The notes under the pieces were generated by a model. That model was not told where the DNA came from, did not search any database, and saw nothing but the letters and a program-made list of their open reading frames with translations. The translations under genes and the position numbers were made by a program. From the NCBI RefSeq assembly GCF_000733855.1, contig NZ_JPOJ01000001.1, forward strand, positions 434,001 through 498,000: a DNA stretch of 64,000 nucleotides, written 5' to 3'. Origin of the DNA: Methylomicrobium agile. GTDB lineage: Bacteria; Pseudomonadota; Gammaproteobacteria; Methylococcales; Methylomonadaceae. Below, in pieces: positions 21,287 through 29,426 of the stretch (its first letter is position 1; every line of letters starts with the position of its first letter).

Positions 21287-22186
21287 ATGACGTTCACCCT
21301 CTCTGCAGTTATCGTTAATCACAACTCGAGGAATTTACTTCGCGCATGCGTTGAGTCCCTATCATCCCTTAGCTTCCTGCCTGTCGAAATCATCGTCATC
21401 GACAACGCCTCCGTAGATGAAAGCCTCAAACAAATCGAAGGTTTACCTGCGGTTACGCTCGTCAGAAACGCCGCCAACACCGGCTTTGCTTCCGCCTGCA
21501 ACCAGGGTGCCGCCCTGGCGACAACCGATTATCTGCTGTTTCTGAATCCCGACTGCTGTTTCGAAAAAGGCGCCCTGGCCGAATTATTGGCCGCGTTGAA
21601 AGCGGAGGACAAAGCCGGAATGGCGGGCGGCCTGCTGATCAATCCGGACGGTTCCGAGCAGGGCGGAGCCCGCCGCGCGGTACCGACACCCTGGCGTTCC
21701 TTCGTACGGGCATTCGGTTTGAACTATTTCGACAAGCGCTGGCCGAAGCTGTTCTTCGACTTTTATCTGCACAAACAGCCGCTGCCCGAAAGCCCTGCCG
21801 AAGTGGAAGCGATTTCGGGCGCCTGCATGCTGGTGAAACGCGAAGCCATTGCCGACGTCGGCCTATGGGACGAAGGCTACTTCCTGCATTGCGAAGACCT
21901 CGACTGGTGCATGCGTTTTCGTCAGAAAGGCTGGAAAATCCTCTTCGTCCCTTCGGCACGGGTGATTCACGCGCAGGGCTCGTGCAGCCGCAGCCGGCCT
22001 ATTTTCGTCGAATGGCATAAACACAAGGGCATGATGCGGTTTTACCTCAAATTTTTCCGCCATCAGTATCCCGGCATATTGATGTGGCTGGTCGCATTGG
22101 GGGTCTGGTCCCGATTCGGTTTGATCGCCGGTTACCGTTCGTTCAAAAATGTCGAACGCAGGTTAGGATTCGGAAGTGAAGCATAA
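21287..22186 (+). CDS. GT2 family glycosyltransferase
   Basis: Second WbbL-like enzyme, 299 residues. Motifs mirror its neighbour: SAVIVNHNSRNLLRAC, IVIDNASVDES, NTGFASACNQGA, LLFLNPDCCFEKGA, and FLHCEDLDWCMRFRQKGW. A hydrophobic C-terminal stretch (GILMWLVALGVWS) may tether it to the inner membrane. Fourteen bases separate it from the preceding transferase, and it overlaps the GTG start option of the next gene. Two adjacent transferases of this class usually add successive deoxyhexoses; the order here is unknown. Confidence 0.9.
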   Translation: MTFTLSAVIVNHNSRNLLRACVESLSSLSFLPVEIIVIDNASVDESLKQIEGLPAVTLVRNAANTGFASACNQGAALATTDYLLFLNPDCCFEKGALAELLAALKAEDKAGMAGGLLINPDGSEQGGARRAVPTPWRSFVRAFGLNYFDKRWPKLFFDFYLHKQPLPESPAEVEAISGACMLVKREAIADVGLWDEGYFLHCEDLDWCMRFRQKGWKILFVPSARVIHAQGSCSRSRPIFVEWHKHKGMMRFYLKFFRHQYPGILMWLVALGVWSRFGLIAGYRSFKNVERRLGFGSEA

Positions 22187-23111
22187 TGCGATGACATCGT
22201 TTCCTCATCATTTATCGCCGAACGATGCGGAACCCACCCGCAAAAATCTGGCCGTCATTGGCGCGACCGGTCTGGTTGGAGAATGTTTGCTGGCGCTTTC
22301 AACCAAGGCAGGATGGAAGGTAACCGCCTATTACCGGGGCGAATCGGCGCCTGCGTCCGAAGCAATAGAATGGCTGCCTCTACCGCAACCGGGCGTCGCT
22401 GCCGCTCCCCATTCGCCAAGCGAAACGGCGGCCAAATACTGGATCTGCACCGCCCCTATCTGGATTCTGCCCGAGTATTTCGCCTTGCTCGAATCCCAGG
22501 GCATACGGCGCCTGGTAACCCTGTCGTCAACCAGCCGCTTTACGAAAAAGAATTCTTCCGATCCGGAAGAGCAGGCCGTTTCGCGCCGCCTGGCCGAAGC
22601 GGAGGCCAGGGTGCAACAATGGGCGGAAAGCGGCGGCGTGGAATGGGTGATCCTCAGGCCAACCTTGATTTACGGATTCGGGCGGGACGGAAATATCGCC
22701 GAGATTGCCCGCTTCATCCGGCGATTCGGGTTCTTTCCCTTGTTCGGTAAAGCACAGGGGCTCCGCCAACCCGTTCATGTGCAGGACGTCGCCCATGCCT
22801 GTCTTGCGGCGCTGGAATCGTCGGCGGCGGCCAACCGCGTCTACAATCTTTCCGGCGGAGAGACGCTTTCTTACCGGGACATGCTTATCCGCGTGTTCAC
22901 CTGCATGGGCCGGTTTCCGCTGCTTTTGCCGGTGCCTTTGTTGGCTTTCCAGATAGCCTGCGCCCTATTCCGCCTGTTTCCCCGCTACCGGCACTGGTCG
23001 TCCGCAATGGCCGAACGGATGAACCGGGACATGGCGTTCGACCATAGCCAGGCCGCGCGCGACTTGGCGTTCAAGCCGCGCGCCTTTGCGCTTTTTCCCG
23101 AGGACCTTTAA
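22176..23111 (+). CDS. NAD-dependent epimerase/dehydratase (SDR) family protein
   Basis: About 311 residues from a GTG at 22176, or 306 from the ATG at 22191. Both have purine-rich upstream sequence; the GTG would overlap the previous gene by 11 bases. The Rossmann motif is LAVIGATGLVGECLL, followed by VTLSSTSRFTKK and a late hydrophobic segment (LLLPVPLLAFQIAC). It resembles extended SDR proteins annotated as nucleoside-diphosphate-sugar epimerases. The classic Y-x-x-x-K is not obvious (SRFTKK at that position), so catalytic activity is uncertain. Last gene of the polysaccharide operon. Confidence 0.75.
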   Translation: MKHNAMTSFPHHLSPNDAEPTRKNLAVIGATGLVGECLLALSTKAGWKVTAYYRGESAPASEAIEWLPLPQPGVAAAPHSPSETAAKYWICTAPIWILPEYFALLESQGIRRLVTLSSTSRFTKKNSSDPEEQAVSRRLAEAEARVQQWAESGGVEWVILRPTLIYGFGRDGNIAEIARFIRRFGFFPLFGKAQGLRQPVHVQDVAHACLAALESSAAANRVYNLSGGETLSYRDMLIRVFTCMGRFPLLLPVPLLAFQIACALFRLFPRYRHWSSAMAERMNRDMAFDHSQAARDLAFKPRAFALFPEDL

Positions 23112-23115
23112 GTTG

Positions 23116-23149
23116 AACCGGGAATATCGGATAACCGGGAATATCGGAT
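23116..23149. repeat. 17-bp perfect tandem duplication
   Basis: AACCGGGAATATCGGAT occurs twice head to tail directly after the SDR stop codon. It looks like a simple slippage duplication in the gap between convergent genes. Confidence 0.85.
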
Positions 23150-23190
23150 AATAAGAAGCGGACTTTATCGAATCAATTCGGCTTACCGAA

Positions 23191-24321
23191 CTAGAAACCC
23201 GTGGCTTGGCCGCGTTTGATTTTAGCGCCGATCAGCTTTTCGACCAGCCGCAACGCATTGCTTTCTTCCTCTGAAATCAAAGAGACCGCAAGCCCGCCCC
23301 GGCCTGCCCGACCGGTGCGGCCGATACGATGTACATAATCGGCGGAAGAGCGCGGCAATTCATAATTCACCACATGCGGCAATTGGACGATGTCGATCCC
23401 GCGCGCGGCGACATCGGTCGCCACCAGTACCCGGATTCCTCCGGATTTGAAATCGGCCAAGGCACTGGTTCTCGCCCCCTGACTTTTATTACCGTGTATG
23501 GCCTTGGCGGAAATCTGGGCGGAATTCAGCTTCTCGGTCAGCTTGTTGGCGCCGTGTTTGGTACTGGTAAAAACCAAAACCTGCCGCCAGTCATTGTGCT
23601 TGATCAGTTGTGTCAAAAAAGCGGCCTTGGCGGTCTTGTTGACCGAATAGGCAATCTGTTCGACCGTATCGGCCGCCGCGTTTTCAACCGCAACTTCGAT
23701 CCTTACCGGATCGATCAGCAGATTCTGCGTCAGCTTGCGGATTTCCGGCGAATAAGTCGCGGAAAACAGCAGGTTCTGCCGCTTTTTGGGCAGCAACGCC
23801 AGAATTTTGTGGATATCCCGGATAAATCCCATGTCCAGCATGCGGTCCGCTTCATCCAGAACCAAAACTTCGACTTGATTCAATTTGACCGCATTCTGCG
23901 CAACCAGGTCGAGCAGGCGCCCCGGCGTAGCGGTCAAAATATCGACGCCGCCGCGCAGGCGGATCATCTGCGGGTTGATCTTGACGCCGCCGAATACGAC
24001 ATCCGATTTCAGTAGCGGGACGAGATGCGCACCGTATTTGGTTACCGACTCGCCTACCTGAGCCGCCAGTTCGCGAGTCGGAGTCAAGATGAGTGCCCTG
24101 ACCGGACGGTTGCGGTCGAAATGTTTATCCGCCAGCCGCTGGAGAATCGGCAAGGTAAAGCCTGCGGTCTTGCCGGTGCCGGTCTGGGCGGCGGCGAGCA
24201 GGTCGCGGCCCGATAGAACCGCCGGAATGGACTTTTGCTGGATCGGCGTGGGCACGGTATAGCCTGAATCGCCGATCGCGCGCAACAGGGACTCGGACAG
24301 GCCGAGAGAAGAAAATGGCAT
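23191..24321 (-). CDS. rhlE: DEAD-box RNA helicase, RhlE type
   Basis: ATP-dependent RNA helicase of 376 residues involved in ribosome assembly or RNA turnover. The Q-motif region ([20 protein letters not shown], then PTPIQ), Walker [44 protein letters not shown] and the C-terminal [15 protein letters not shown] are all present, so both RecA lobes are complete. There is little C-terminal tail beyond the core, shorter than the basic tails of many RhlE proteins. It lies downstream of an RRM protein gene on the same strand; together they suggest a cold or RNA-structure response. Confidence 0.93.
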   Translation of the reverse strand: MPFSSLGLSESLLRAIGDSGYTVPTPIQQKSIPAVLSGRDLLAAAQTGTGKTAGFTLPILQRLADKHFDRNRPVRALILTPTRELAAQVGESVTKYGAHLVPLLKSDVVFGGVKINPQMIRLRGGVDILTATPGRLLDLVAQNAVKLNQVEVLVLDEADRMLDMGFIRDIHKILALLPKKRQNLLFSATYSPEIRKLTQNLLIDPVRIEVAVENAAADTVEQIAYSVNKTAKAAFLTQLIKHNDWRQVLVFTSTKHGANKLTEKLNSAQISAKAIHGNKSQGARTSALADFKSGGIRVLVATDVAARGIDIVQLPHVVNYELPRSSADYVHRIGRTGRAGRGGLAVSLISEEESNALRLVEKLIGAKIKRGQATGF

Positions 24322-24450
24322 AGAAAATCTCGATAAGAGGGGGATTAAAATCCCGGCATGGGGGAGGAATCTCGGGCACCCTGATGGCGGTTTGTTTCCA
24401 ACGCCAGAGGCCCTCTCCGTATGTTTAAAATTGCAGAAAGGAACTTCCTG

Positions 24451-24714
24451 CTAACGACGCCGGCCCTTTCTGCCTGAAGTCTCTTCAAAGTTGACTCGGA
24501 GCGGCTTGCCGCCGTAGAGCATGCCGCTAAGCTTGGCGATCGCGGCTCTGGCCTCATGACCTTCCATGCCGATATAGCCGAAACCCTTGCATTTGCCGCT
24601 GAACAGATCGGTAACGATCTCAATGGAATGAACTCTGCCAAACTCCGAGAATAAAGCCGATACACTGGCTTCGGTCGCGTCACTAGGTAGATTTCCCACA
24701 AATAATCTTTTCAA
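24451..24714 (-). CDS. RRM-domain RNA-binding protein
   Basis: Single RNA recognition motif of 87 residues. RNP2 is RLFVGNLPS and RNP1 is KCKGFGYIGM; the tail is short and basic (GRKGRRR). The start is a TTG, preceded six bases upstream by AAGGA; no ATG fits, and the N-terminus KRLFVGNLP requires this start. Such small glycine/arginine-tailed RRM proteins are often cold-induced in bacteria. The helicase gene follows 129 bases downstream on the same strand, and a cold-shock protein gene lies 1.5 kb away. Confidence 0.9.
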   Translation of the reverse strand: MKRLFVGNLPSDATEASVSALFSEFGRVHSIEIVTDLFSGKCKGFGYIGMEGHEARAAIAKLSGMLYGGKPLRVNFEETSGRKGRRR

Positions 24715-25406
24715 TAGAGGTCCTTAATAAGGGGTGTGAAAAAGGTTGTATCCGGCATAACCCATTACTCCGGTATACAACAGGATGGCGCTGCGCTGAC
24801 GGATTCGTCCCAAGAAAAAGCAAGTCATCAGTCTGCTTGTAATCCTCTGGGCAAGCGTAGCGAAAATTCCGGACTGGAGTGGCTCAGGGATAGGGTATCC
24901 CCGTACCGCCCCTTCTCCGGAGAGGAAGAAAAGGGACTTGAAATTTTAGGCGACGCTGCAATCCGCCGGCGATCGAGCTTAGCCCTTAGTCATTCACATC
25001 AATGAATCATCGACATGCAGTTTAGCATGTGAAGTTCAAAAAACACCTCCGATTATAAGACATATCCCCTCTGTGCGGCAATTTAATCGTCCTGCTCGAT
25101 TCGATTCGTTTCTCCAACCGATTGCGGAAGCATTTTGGCGCCTGTCATTCCGGTAAACCCGAGCAAGCGCCGAGCGATGCGTATAAAACGCTGGATGCCG
25201 TATGCTTGCAGGGTCAAGGGAATGCATGATTTTTGCCTCTCTACTGGGTAATTCCGGTCAACGAAATGAATTCCGATTGTTCTTGTCGGAATTAAAACAT
25301 TCACTTTTTACTGAACGTGTTATGATTCCTGCTTCTGAACTTAGCAAATTGGTTATCGCTACGGATCAGGAACATCCATCCATAATAAAAATAGACGGAG
25401 GACACT
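24715..25406. other. Intergenic region upstream of the RRM gene and smbP
   Basis: About 690 bases between divergent genes. Inverted repeats seen: ACATGC-N6-GCATGT (25013-25030) and AATTCCGA-N9-TCGGAATT (25269-25293); the latter lies about 115 bases before smbP and could be an operator. TATGAT at 25321-25326 is a possible smbP -10 box without a convincing -35. Short open frames here show no gene-like features. Confidence 0.4.
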
Positions 25407-25751
25407 ATGAAAAAAATCACTTTGATCGGCGCCGCTTTAATGGGTTTCTTAAGCTTTTCGGCTCTTGCGGAAGAGCACGCCGATGCGGCTCTGAAGCATA
25501 CCAATATGGCCATCCAATATGGAAAGGCCGAGCACAACGCCATTCTGACGACCCATGCCAAAGAAGCCTTGACTCATGCGAAAGCGGCTGCCGAAGTGGC
25601 CAGCGGCGAATCCAAAACGCATATGGACGCCGCGGTAAAATCGCTCGAAGCGGCGATCGAGCACGGCAGAATGAAAGGCAAGGAACATGCAAAAGCCGCA
25701 ACCAAAGCTGCAGAAGAAGCCGCTCAACACATCAAGGCCGGCAATCAGTAA
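25407..25751 (+). CDS. smbP: SmbP-like small periplasmic metal-binding protein
   Basis: 114-residue secreted protein: signal peptide MKKITLIGAALMGFLSFSALA followed by an alanine-rich, all-helical mature part with nine histidines in a roughly heptad pattern (HADAALKHTN, EALTHAKAAAEVA, EHAKAATKAAEEAAQHIKAG). This matches the Nitrosomonas europaea small metal-binding protein SmbP, which binds copper and other divalent metals in the periplasm. GGAGG lies seven bases before the ATG. It is flanked upstream by a candidate operator palindrome and downstream by a strong terminator, so it is transcribed alone. A copper-handling role is inferred from the family. Confidence 0.85.
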   Translation: MKKITLIGAALMGFLSFSALAEEHADAALKHTNMAIQYGKAEHNAILTTHAKEALTHAKAAAEVASGESKTHMDAAVKSLEAAIEHGRMKGKEHAKAATKAAEEAAQHIKAGNQ

Positions 25752-25860
25752 TTTTAGGCTTGAGTATGCGTCTTTAAGCGGAAAAAACCGTAAACTGCAG
25801 AAACTCTGGGCTTTTGCCGGTATGTTCAAGATTAATGGTTCTCATTTTTTGCAGGTTGAA

Positions 25861-25895
25861 AGCCCGCGCTATTTATGAATAGCGCGGGCTTTTTA
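25861..25895 (+). terminator. Rho-independent terminator downstream of smbP
   Basis: A perfect 13-bp stem (AGCCCGCGCTATT paired with AATAGCGCGGGCT) with a TATG loop, followed by TTTTATT. It lies 110 bases after the smbP stop. Confidence 0.93.
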
Positions 25896-26037
25896 TTATG
25901 CGAGCCAAGCTCATCACCGTCTTTGCACGTTCAGCCAGGGCGCCGCTCAGACAAAATCTTCTACAGAAATTTTCCCTTTTGACAATCCGATTCGGCCATC
26001 GCGCCCTTTAGCCTTACCCCCGATCGCCAGATATCGC

Positions 26038-26066
26038 TTGACTTTGTGAAATATGAAGCCCATACT
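26038..26066 (+). promoter_or_regulatory. Candidate promoter and long leader of the cold-shock gene
   Basis: TTGACT (26038-26043), 17 bases, CATACT (26061-26066). Transcription from here would give an untranslated leader of about 145 bases, the kind of long leader that regulates cspA-type genes through temperature-dependent folding. The boxes are read from sequence; the leader function is by analogy. Confidence 0.5.
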
Positions 26067-26219
26067 GGCCCCAGCTAGAAAAAAGATTTACCCGCTGTTT
26101 ACCATTTCGACGTCTCTCCCGTAGTTTCTCGTCCTGTTTTTCATTAAGTAAGTTCTCTTTTACAGCTACATCTGCCCGTTCAGGGCGCTTTACACTCAAT
26201 TATTTATCAGGACTCGCTA

Positions 26220-26432
26220 ATGTCTACAGTTACTACCGGTACCGTCAAATGGTTCAATGCAGAGAAAGGCTTCGGCTTTATTCAACAACAATCCGGCCCC
26301 GATGTTTTCGTTCATTTCAGAAGCATCATCAATGCGGGCGGCTATAAAACCCTCGATGAAGGCCAAAGGGTGGAATTCAGCGTAAGCCGCGGCCCCAAAG
26401 GCCCTCAAGCCGAAAACGTAAAAGTCGTTTAA
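26220..26432 (+). CDS. Cold-shock protein, CspA family
   Basis: 70-residue single-stranded nucleic-acid chaperone with one cold-shock domain. [16 protein letters not shown] contains RNP1 (KGFGFI) and DVFVHF is RNP2; the end [10 protein letters not shown] is typical. AGGA precedes the ATG by seven bases. The long upstream leader and the neighbouring RhlE-type helicase and RRM protein fit a cold or RNA-remodelling context. Several csp paralogues usually exist per genome, so I give no specific symbol. Confidence 0.95.
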   Translation: MSTVTTGTVKWFNAEKGFGFIQQQSGPDVFVHFRSIINAGGYKTLDEGQRVEFSVSRGPKGPQAENVKVV

Positions 26433-26445
26433 TCCATGAATTCGG

Positions 26446-26475
26446 CAGGCTGCCCTCGCATGAGGCTACAGCCTG
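26446..26475 (+). terminator. Possible terminator hairpin after the cold-shock gene
   Basis: CAGGCTG pairs with CAGCCTG, with an inner CCTC/GAGG stem and a GCAT loop. A short T-rich stretch follows at a few bases' distance, so termination is likely but not certain. Confidence 0.5.
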
Positions 26476-26683
26476 TCTTCCGCTTTATTTATCCGCACAG
26501 TTTTACCGCATCCTTGATTCCATGAGCATCAAGCCCGCTTCAAATAGAACCGGGACGGTAGAATGGAGCAATTTTACGTTGAACTCAAACGAAGAACCGG
26601 CTTGACGGATAGCAGAACGGCCCGGGGACGGCTCGATTTCGAAAGGCAATAGATCCGCTGCGTTGCAGATGGAGAGCAGAAAC

Positions 26684-26713
26684 AAAAAACCCAGCCGTTA
26701 AGCTGGGTTTTTT
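26684..26713. terminator. Bidirectional terminator
   Basis: AAAAAACCCAGC-CGTTAA-GCTGGGTTTTTT: a perfect stem with an A-run on one side and a T-run on the other, so it can stop transcription from both directions. It sits 21 bases beyond the stop of the first micro-lipoprotein gene (minus strand) and after the cold-shock gene (plus strand). Confidence 0.9.
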
Positions 26714-26734
26714 GGTATATCCGGTCAGTTTTTA

Positions 26735-26854
26735 TTACAAACTGATTGAACTAGAAGCTCCTGGTCTTTGCTTTTCACCGTCTTGCGGATCCAGGCAGCC
26801 AGTCAAACCAACAATTGTTAGAGTCAGAGCCAGAAGTGCTAATGCTTTCTTCAT
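26735..26854 (-). CDS. 39-residue lipoprotein (micro-lipoprotein A)
   Basis: A 39-codon gene. It encodes a lipoprotein signal MKKALALLALTLTIVGLTGC with lipobox L-T-G-C (Cys20) and a mature lipopeptide of only 20 residues, CLDPQDGEKQRPGASSSISL. GGAGG lies seven bases before the ATG. It has its own promoter, and a bidirectional terminator sits 21 bases after the stop. Aspartate follows Cys by one residue (C-L-D), so sorting is not a clear inner-membrane signal. A paralogue with the same length lies immediately upstream. The function is unknown; size and tandem layout recall entericidin-type lipoproteins, but sequence similarity to those is not evident. Confidence 0.85.
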   Translation of the reverse strand: MKKALALLALTLTIVGLTGCLDPQDGEKQRPGASSSISL

Positions 26855-26917
26855 AATAATATCCTCCACAGTAGAGTTGAATTATTTTTATAAGTGTGTG
26901 CTCAACGGCACGTTCAC

Positions 26918-26946
26918 TTTATATCATGACTTTTTAATTGATGCAA
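26918..26946 (-). promoter_or_regulatory. Promoter of micro-lipoprotein A
   Basis: Minus strand: TTGCAT (26946-26941), 17-base spacer ending in TGA, TATAAA (26923-26918). A 5' hairpin GTGC-CGTTGA-GCAC follows a few bases after the -10 box. The layout matches the promoter of the neighbouring paralogue. Confidence 0.7.
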
Positions 26947-26975
26947 TAAGACAAACCGAACTTTCAGCCACTCGA

Positions 26976-27095
26976 TTAGAGTGAAACGCTAGAAGTAGCG
27001 CCTGGTCTTTGTTTCAAATCATCTTGAGAATCAAGGCAGCCAGTCAGGCCAACAATCATCAGGGCTACAGCCAGAACTGAAAGAACTTTTTTCAT
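26976..27095 (-). CDS. 39-residue lipoprotein (micro-lipoprotein B)
   Basis: Paralogue of the gene 121 bases downstream, identical in length. The signal MKKVLSVLAVALMIVGLTGC has the same L-T-G-C lipobox at Cys20; the mature part is CLDSQDDLKQRPGATSSVSL. Between the copies the lipobox region, C-L-D-x-Q-D, K-Q-R-P-G-A and S-S-x-S-L are conserved, while other positions change conservatively. That pattern argues for real coding selection. GGAGG precedes the ATG, and a separate promoter lies upstream. Function unknown; secreted lipopeptide anchored in a membrane. Confidence 0.85.
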   Translation of the reverse strand: MKKVLSVLAVALMIVGLTGCLDSQDDLKQRPGATSSVSL

Positions 27096-27154
27096 AAAAT
27101 ATCCTCCAAAAAAATTTAAATTATTTTTATTCGTGCGCCATAAAAGGCGCGTAA

Positions 27155-27183
27155 TTTATACCATGCCGGTTCTAATCGCGCAA
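27155..27183 (-). promoter_or_regulatory. Promoter of micro-lipoprotein B
   Basis: Minus strand: TTGCGC (27183-27178), 17-base spacer ending in TGG, TATAAA (27160-27155). A 5' hairpin GCGCC-TTTTAT-GGCGC follows. Box spacing, extended -10 and hairpin position match copy A although the sequences differ. Confidence 0.7.
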
Positions 27184-27211
27184 TAAAAAATAGACCGGCA
27201 CGACAAATGCT

Positions 27212-29116
27212 TCATAGTTCGTTGATATTGTCGGGCATCTCTATCGAGATTACACCGTTGTTCCATCTCGCCGTTCCGATCTCAAACCAGGGCGAAGCGA
27301 AATTTTTATGCAGCTGATCCTCGACCCACTCCGTCGGCGCATCGATTTTTTTCATCTTCAGATGGAAAACCGTCCGATCGAGCGGCAAACCGATCTTTTG
27401 TCCCCAGAATGCGGTCACCTTCATGATGAATTTTTTCAGCCGCGTCTCGTTGATCGTCGGCGTCACCGCAATATTCGCCCACATCGAATGCACCCGTCCC
27501 CAGTTCGGCGCCAGCAGTCTGCCCTGCTCGTTCACGAACGGCAGCCAGTGCTCGCGGCCTTCCGCGTCGGTATAAGTGATCCCAATGATCCGGTCGTAGC
27601 CGGCGAAATGATCGTGCAGATACAAGGCATGCGGCGCGATGCCGAGAAACAGCTGGGAAACCGAGATCAGCTCGTTGCTGCCTTTGACCATCGCCGCCAA
27701 CACCGGGCTCTCGGGCTTGTTCCATTTGAAGCGGTACAAAAAACCATAGTGGATCGTGCTGTTCAGTTGCAGCAGCACGATTGCAACCAGAACTTTCGCG
27801 AGTTTCCGCGCAAAAGCCTTCGGTTTCTGACCGGCATACTCTTCGAATATTTGATGGTAGAAAGTCCGGTCCGGTAAAGGGGTCGAAATCACGCACGCTT
27901 CCGTACAAGTCACACGAGCACGGGTATCGGCGATTTGCCGGTATTTTCTTGCGGCCAGATGATAAATGCCGGGTACTTTCAGCATCAAGCCCAAGAGGGC
28001 CGGATAACGCATCTCGATCAAAATCCGGATATAGGTATCCAGCCCCGCATAAAGCCGGTTTTCCCTGTCCAGGGCATACAGGTCTTTCAGCAATTCCTCC
28101 TGGCTCAGCGCGCGCAAGGCGGAATACTGTCCGGCATATTCCTGCGCGCTTTTGAAATCGATCCGGCGGAAAATATCGAAATGGTTCAGCACCAGCACGG
28201 TCCGGTTGCAGAGCGGGCAAAGCTGGTCGTAAAACACGGTCAGCGACGGCTCGCGCGCGGTAAAAAACCGGCCGATCCGGCGCCACCAACTGAAAGGCAC
28301 CAGCAGCGTGTAGAAGCTCAGCATTCCCAGCCCGAACGGATAAATGTTCAGCGACAGCGTAATCCCGAGATGCAGGCCAATACCGATGAACAGATACAGA
28401 GGGCGCAAACACCGACGATTGAAGAAAAACAAAAACGTGAACTGGAAGACGATGATCGTATAGCCGAACGCCTTGACCAGATACTCCTGATTCAGCAGGA
28501 ACGACATATCCAGCGCGGAGACATAATAAGGCTGCGTCGAAGGCAGCCACGAGCCCAGGCCGTTGCGCCAGTGTTCGGCAAACAGTTTATGGATCGCCGA
28601 ATCGAAATACAAAAAGCCGAGACAGATCAGGACCGGCAAATAATAAGTCAGCGACGACACCCTGGGCTCGGGATAGCTGCGGTAAGGCCGGAACGGCGTG
28701 CCGAGCTTATGCCGCAACGCATCGATCGCAAACGCGCGGTCGCCCGGCATGAACAGCAGGAAAAAATTGGCGCCGGTCATGAACATATCGAAACCGCCGT
28801 CGAAATCGCGCTGCATCGGCGTAAAATTGACGAACACGATCCAGAACAGGTAATTCGCCAGCAGCGAAAATCGGTAACGGTAGCCGATCACGACGAAAAA
28901 CGCGACCAACGCCCACAGCCCCAGAAAAAACGGAATCGTCGGAAATTCGACGTCGATAAACGGAATCGGATCGAAAATTAGATGATTGAAATAAATCAGA
29001 AACAGGACTTCCTGAAGGGTAACCAGGCCGTACAAAATCCGGAACAGGCCGATGCCGGCCGCAGGAACCTGCTTGGCGTGCAGCCGATTGATCAGCGAGA
29101 GAATAAATTGAAACAT
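27212..29116 (-). CDS. HTTM membrane protein with DCC thiol-oxidoreductase domain
   Basis: 634-residue inner-membrane protein. The first ~280 residues hold several hydrophobic helices with HTTM-domain character (related to the membrane part of vitamin K-dependent carboxylases; FDGGFDMFMTGANFFLLFMP). A DCC-type (DUF393) thiol-disulfide domain follows near residues 290-400, with TVFYDQLCPLCNRTVLVL carrying the C-x-x-C at about residue 300. A further hydrophobic segment and a soluble C-terminal region of about 180 residues close the protein. The HTTM+DCC pairing suggests membrane redox chemistry. The substrate is unknown and the gene stands alone. Confidence 0.8.
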   Translation of the reverse strand: MFQFILSLINRLHAKQVPAAGIGLFRILYGLVTLQEVLFLIYFNHLIFDPIPFIDVEFPTIPFFLGLWALVAFFVVIGYRYRFSLLANYLFWIVFVNFTPMQRDFDGGFDMFMTGANFFLLFMPGDRAFAIDALRHKLGTPFRPYRSYPEPRVSSLTYYLPVLICLGFLYFDSAIHKLFAEHWRNGLGSWLPSTQPYYVSALDMSFLLNQEYLVKAFGYTIIVFQFTFLFFFNRRCLRPLYLFIGIGLHLGITLSLNIYPFGLGMLSFYTLLVPFSWWRRIGRFFTAREPSLTVFYDQLCPLCNRTVLVLNHFDIFRRIDFKSAQEYAGQYSALRALSQEELLKDLYALDRENRLYAGLDTYIRILIEMRYPALLGLMLKVPGIYHLAARKYRQIADTRARVTCTEACVISTPLPDRTFYHQIFEEYAGQKPKAFARKLAKVLVAIVLLQLNSTIHYGFLYRFKWNKPESPVLAAMVKGSNELISVSQLFLGIAPHALYLHDHFAGYDRIIGITYTDAEGREHWLPFVNEQGRLLAPNWGRVHSMWANIAVTPTINETRLKKFIMKVTAFWGQKIGLPLDRTVFHLKMKKIDAPTEWVEDQLHKNFASPWFEIGTARWNNGVISIEMPDNINEL

Positions 29117-29426
29117 GCGGTTAAATAAGGTTGATCGAAATGGGCCGCTACAATGCCAAGAATTGCACGAAACATCAAGCCCACAAAAAAAGAAAGGTTA
29201 TTTAAAGCGGGCAGATTTTAGACGAGAATCACGGATAACCCAAATGTAAACCCCGTAAGGACGGAATTTTCGTCGGGCTTGGTTTTCGTAAAGGGTTGCC
29301 AAAGGCAAAGATTTACCTCCGAATGCTGCGCTTCGAAAAATCCGTTGCGGTCGAATTTGCGCGCCCGAAATTGCCGGAACCTGTTGTAAACTTAAGCACC
29401 ATCGTAAACGGCACCGGCGGACGGGA
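29117..29426. other. Divergent intergenic region
   Basis: About 310 bases between the HTTM gene and the threonine dehydrogenase gene. Nothing coding is supported. GGACGGGA before 29427 is the ribosome site of the latter. I could not assign promoter boxes with confidence. Confidence 0.35.

Noticed and set aside
24736-25005. An 89-codon plus-strand open frame
   Set aside because: It starts with GTG without a ribosome site, its translation has no domain or signal, and composition is not gene-like.
25083-25304. A 73-codon minus-strand open frame divergent from smbP
   Set aside because: Its start lies within the palindrome upstream of smbP, there is no ribosome site, and the peptide shows no recognisable feature. 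It cannot be excluded, but support is too weak.
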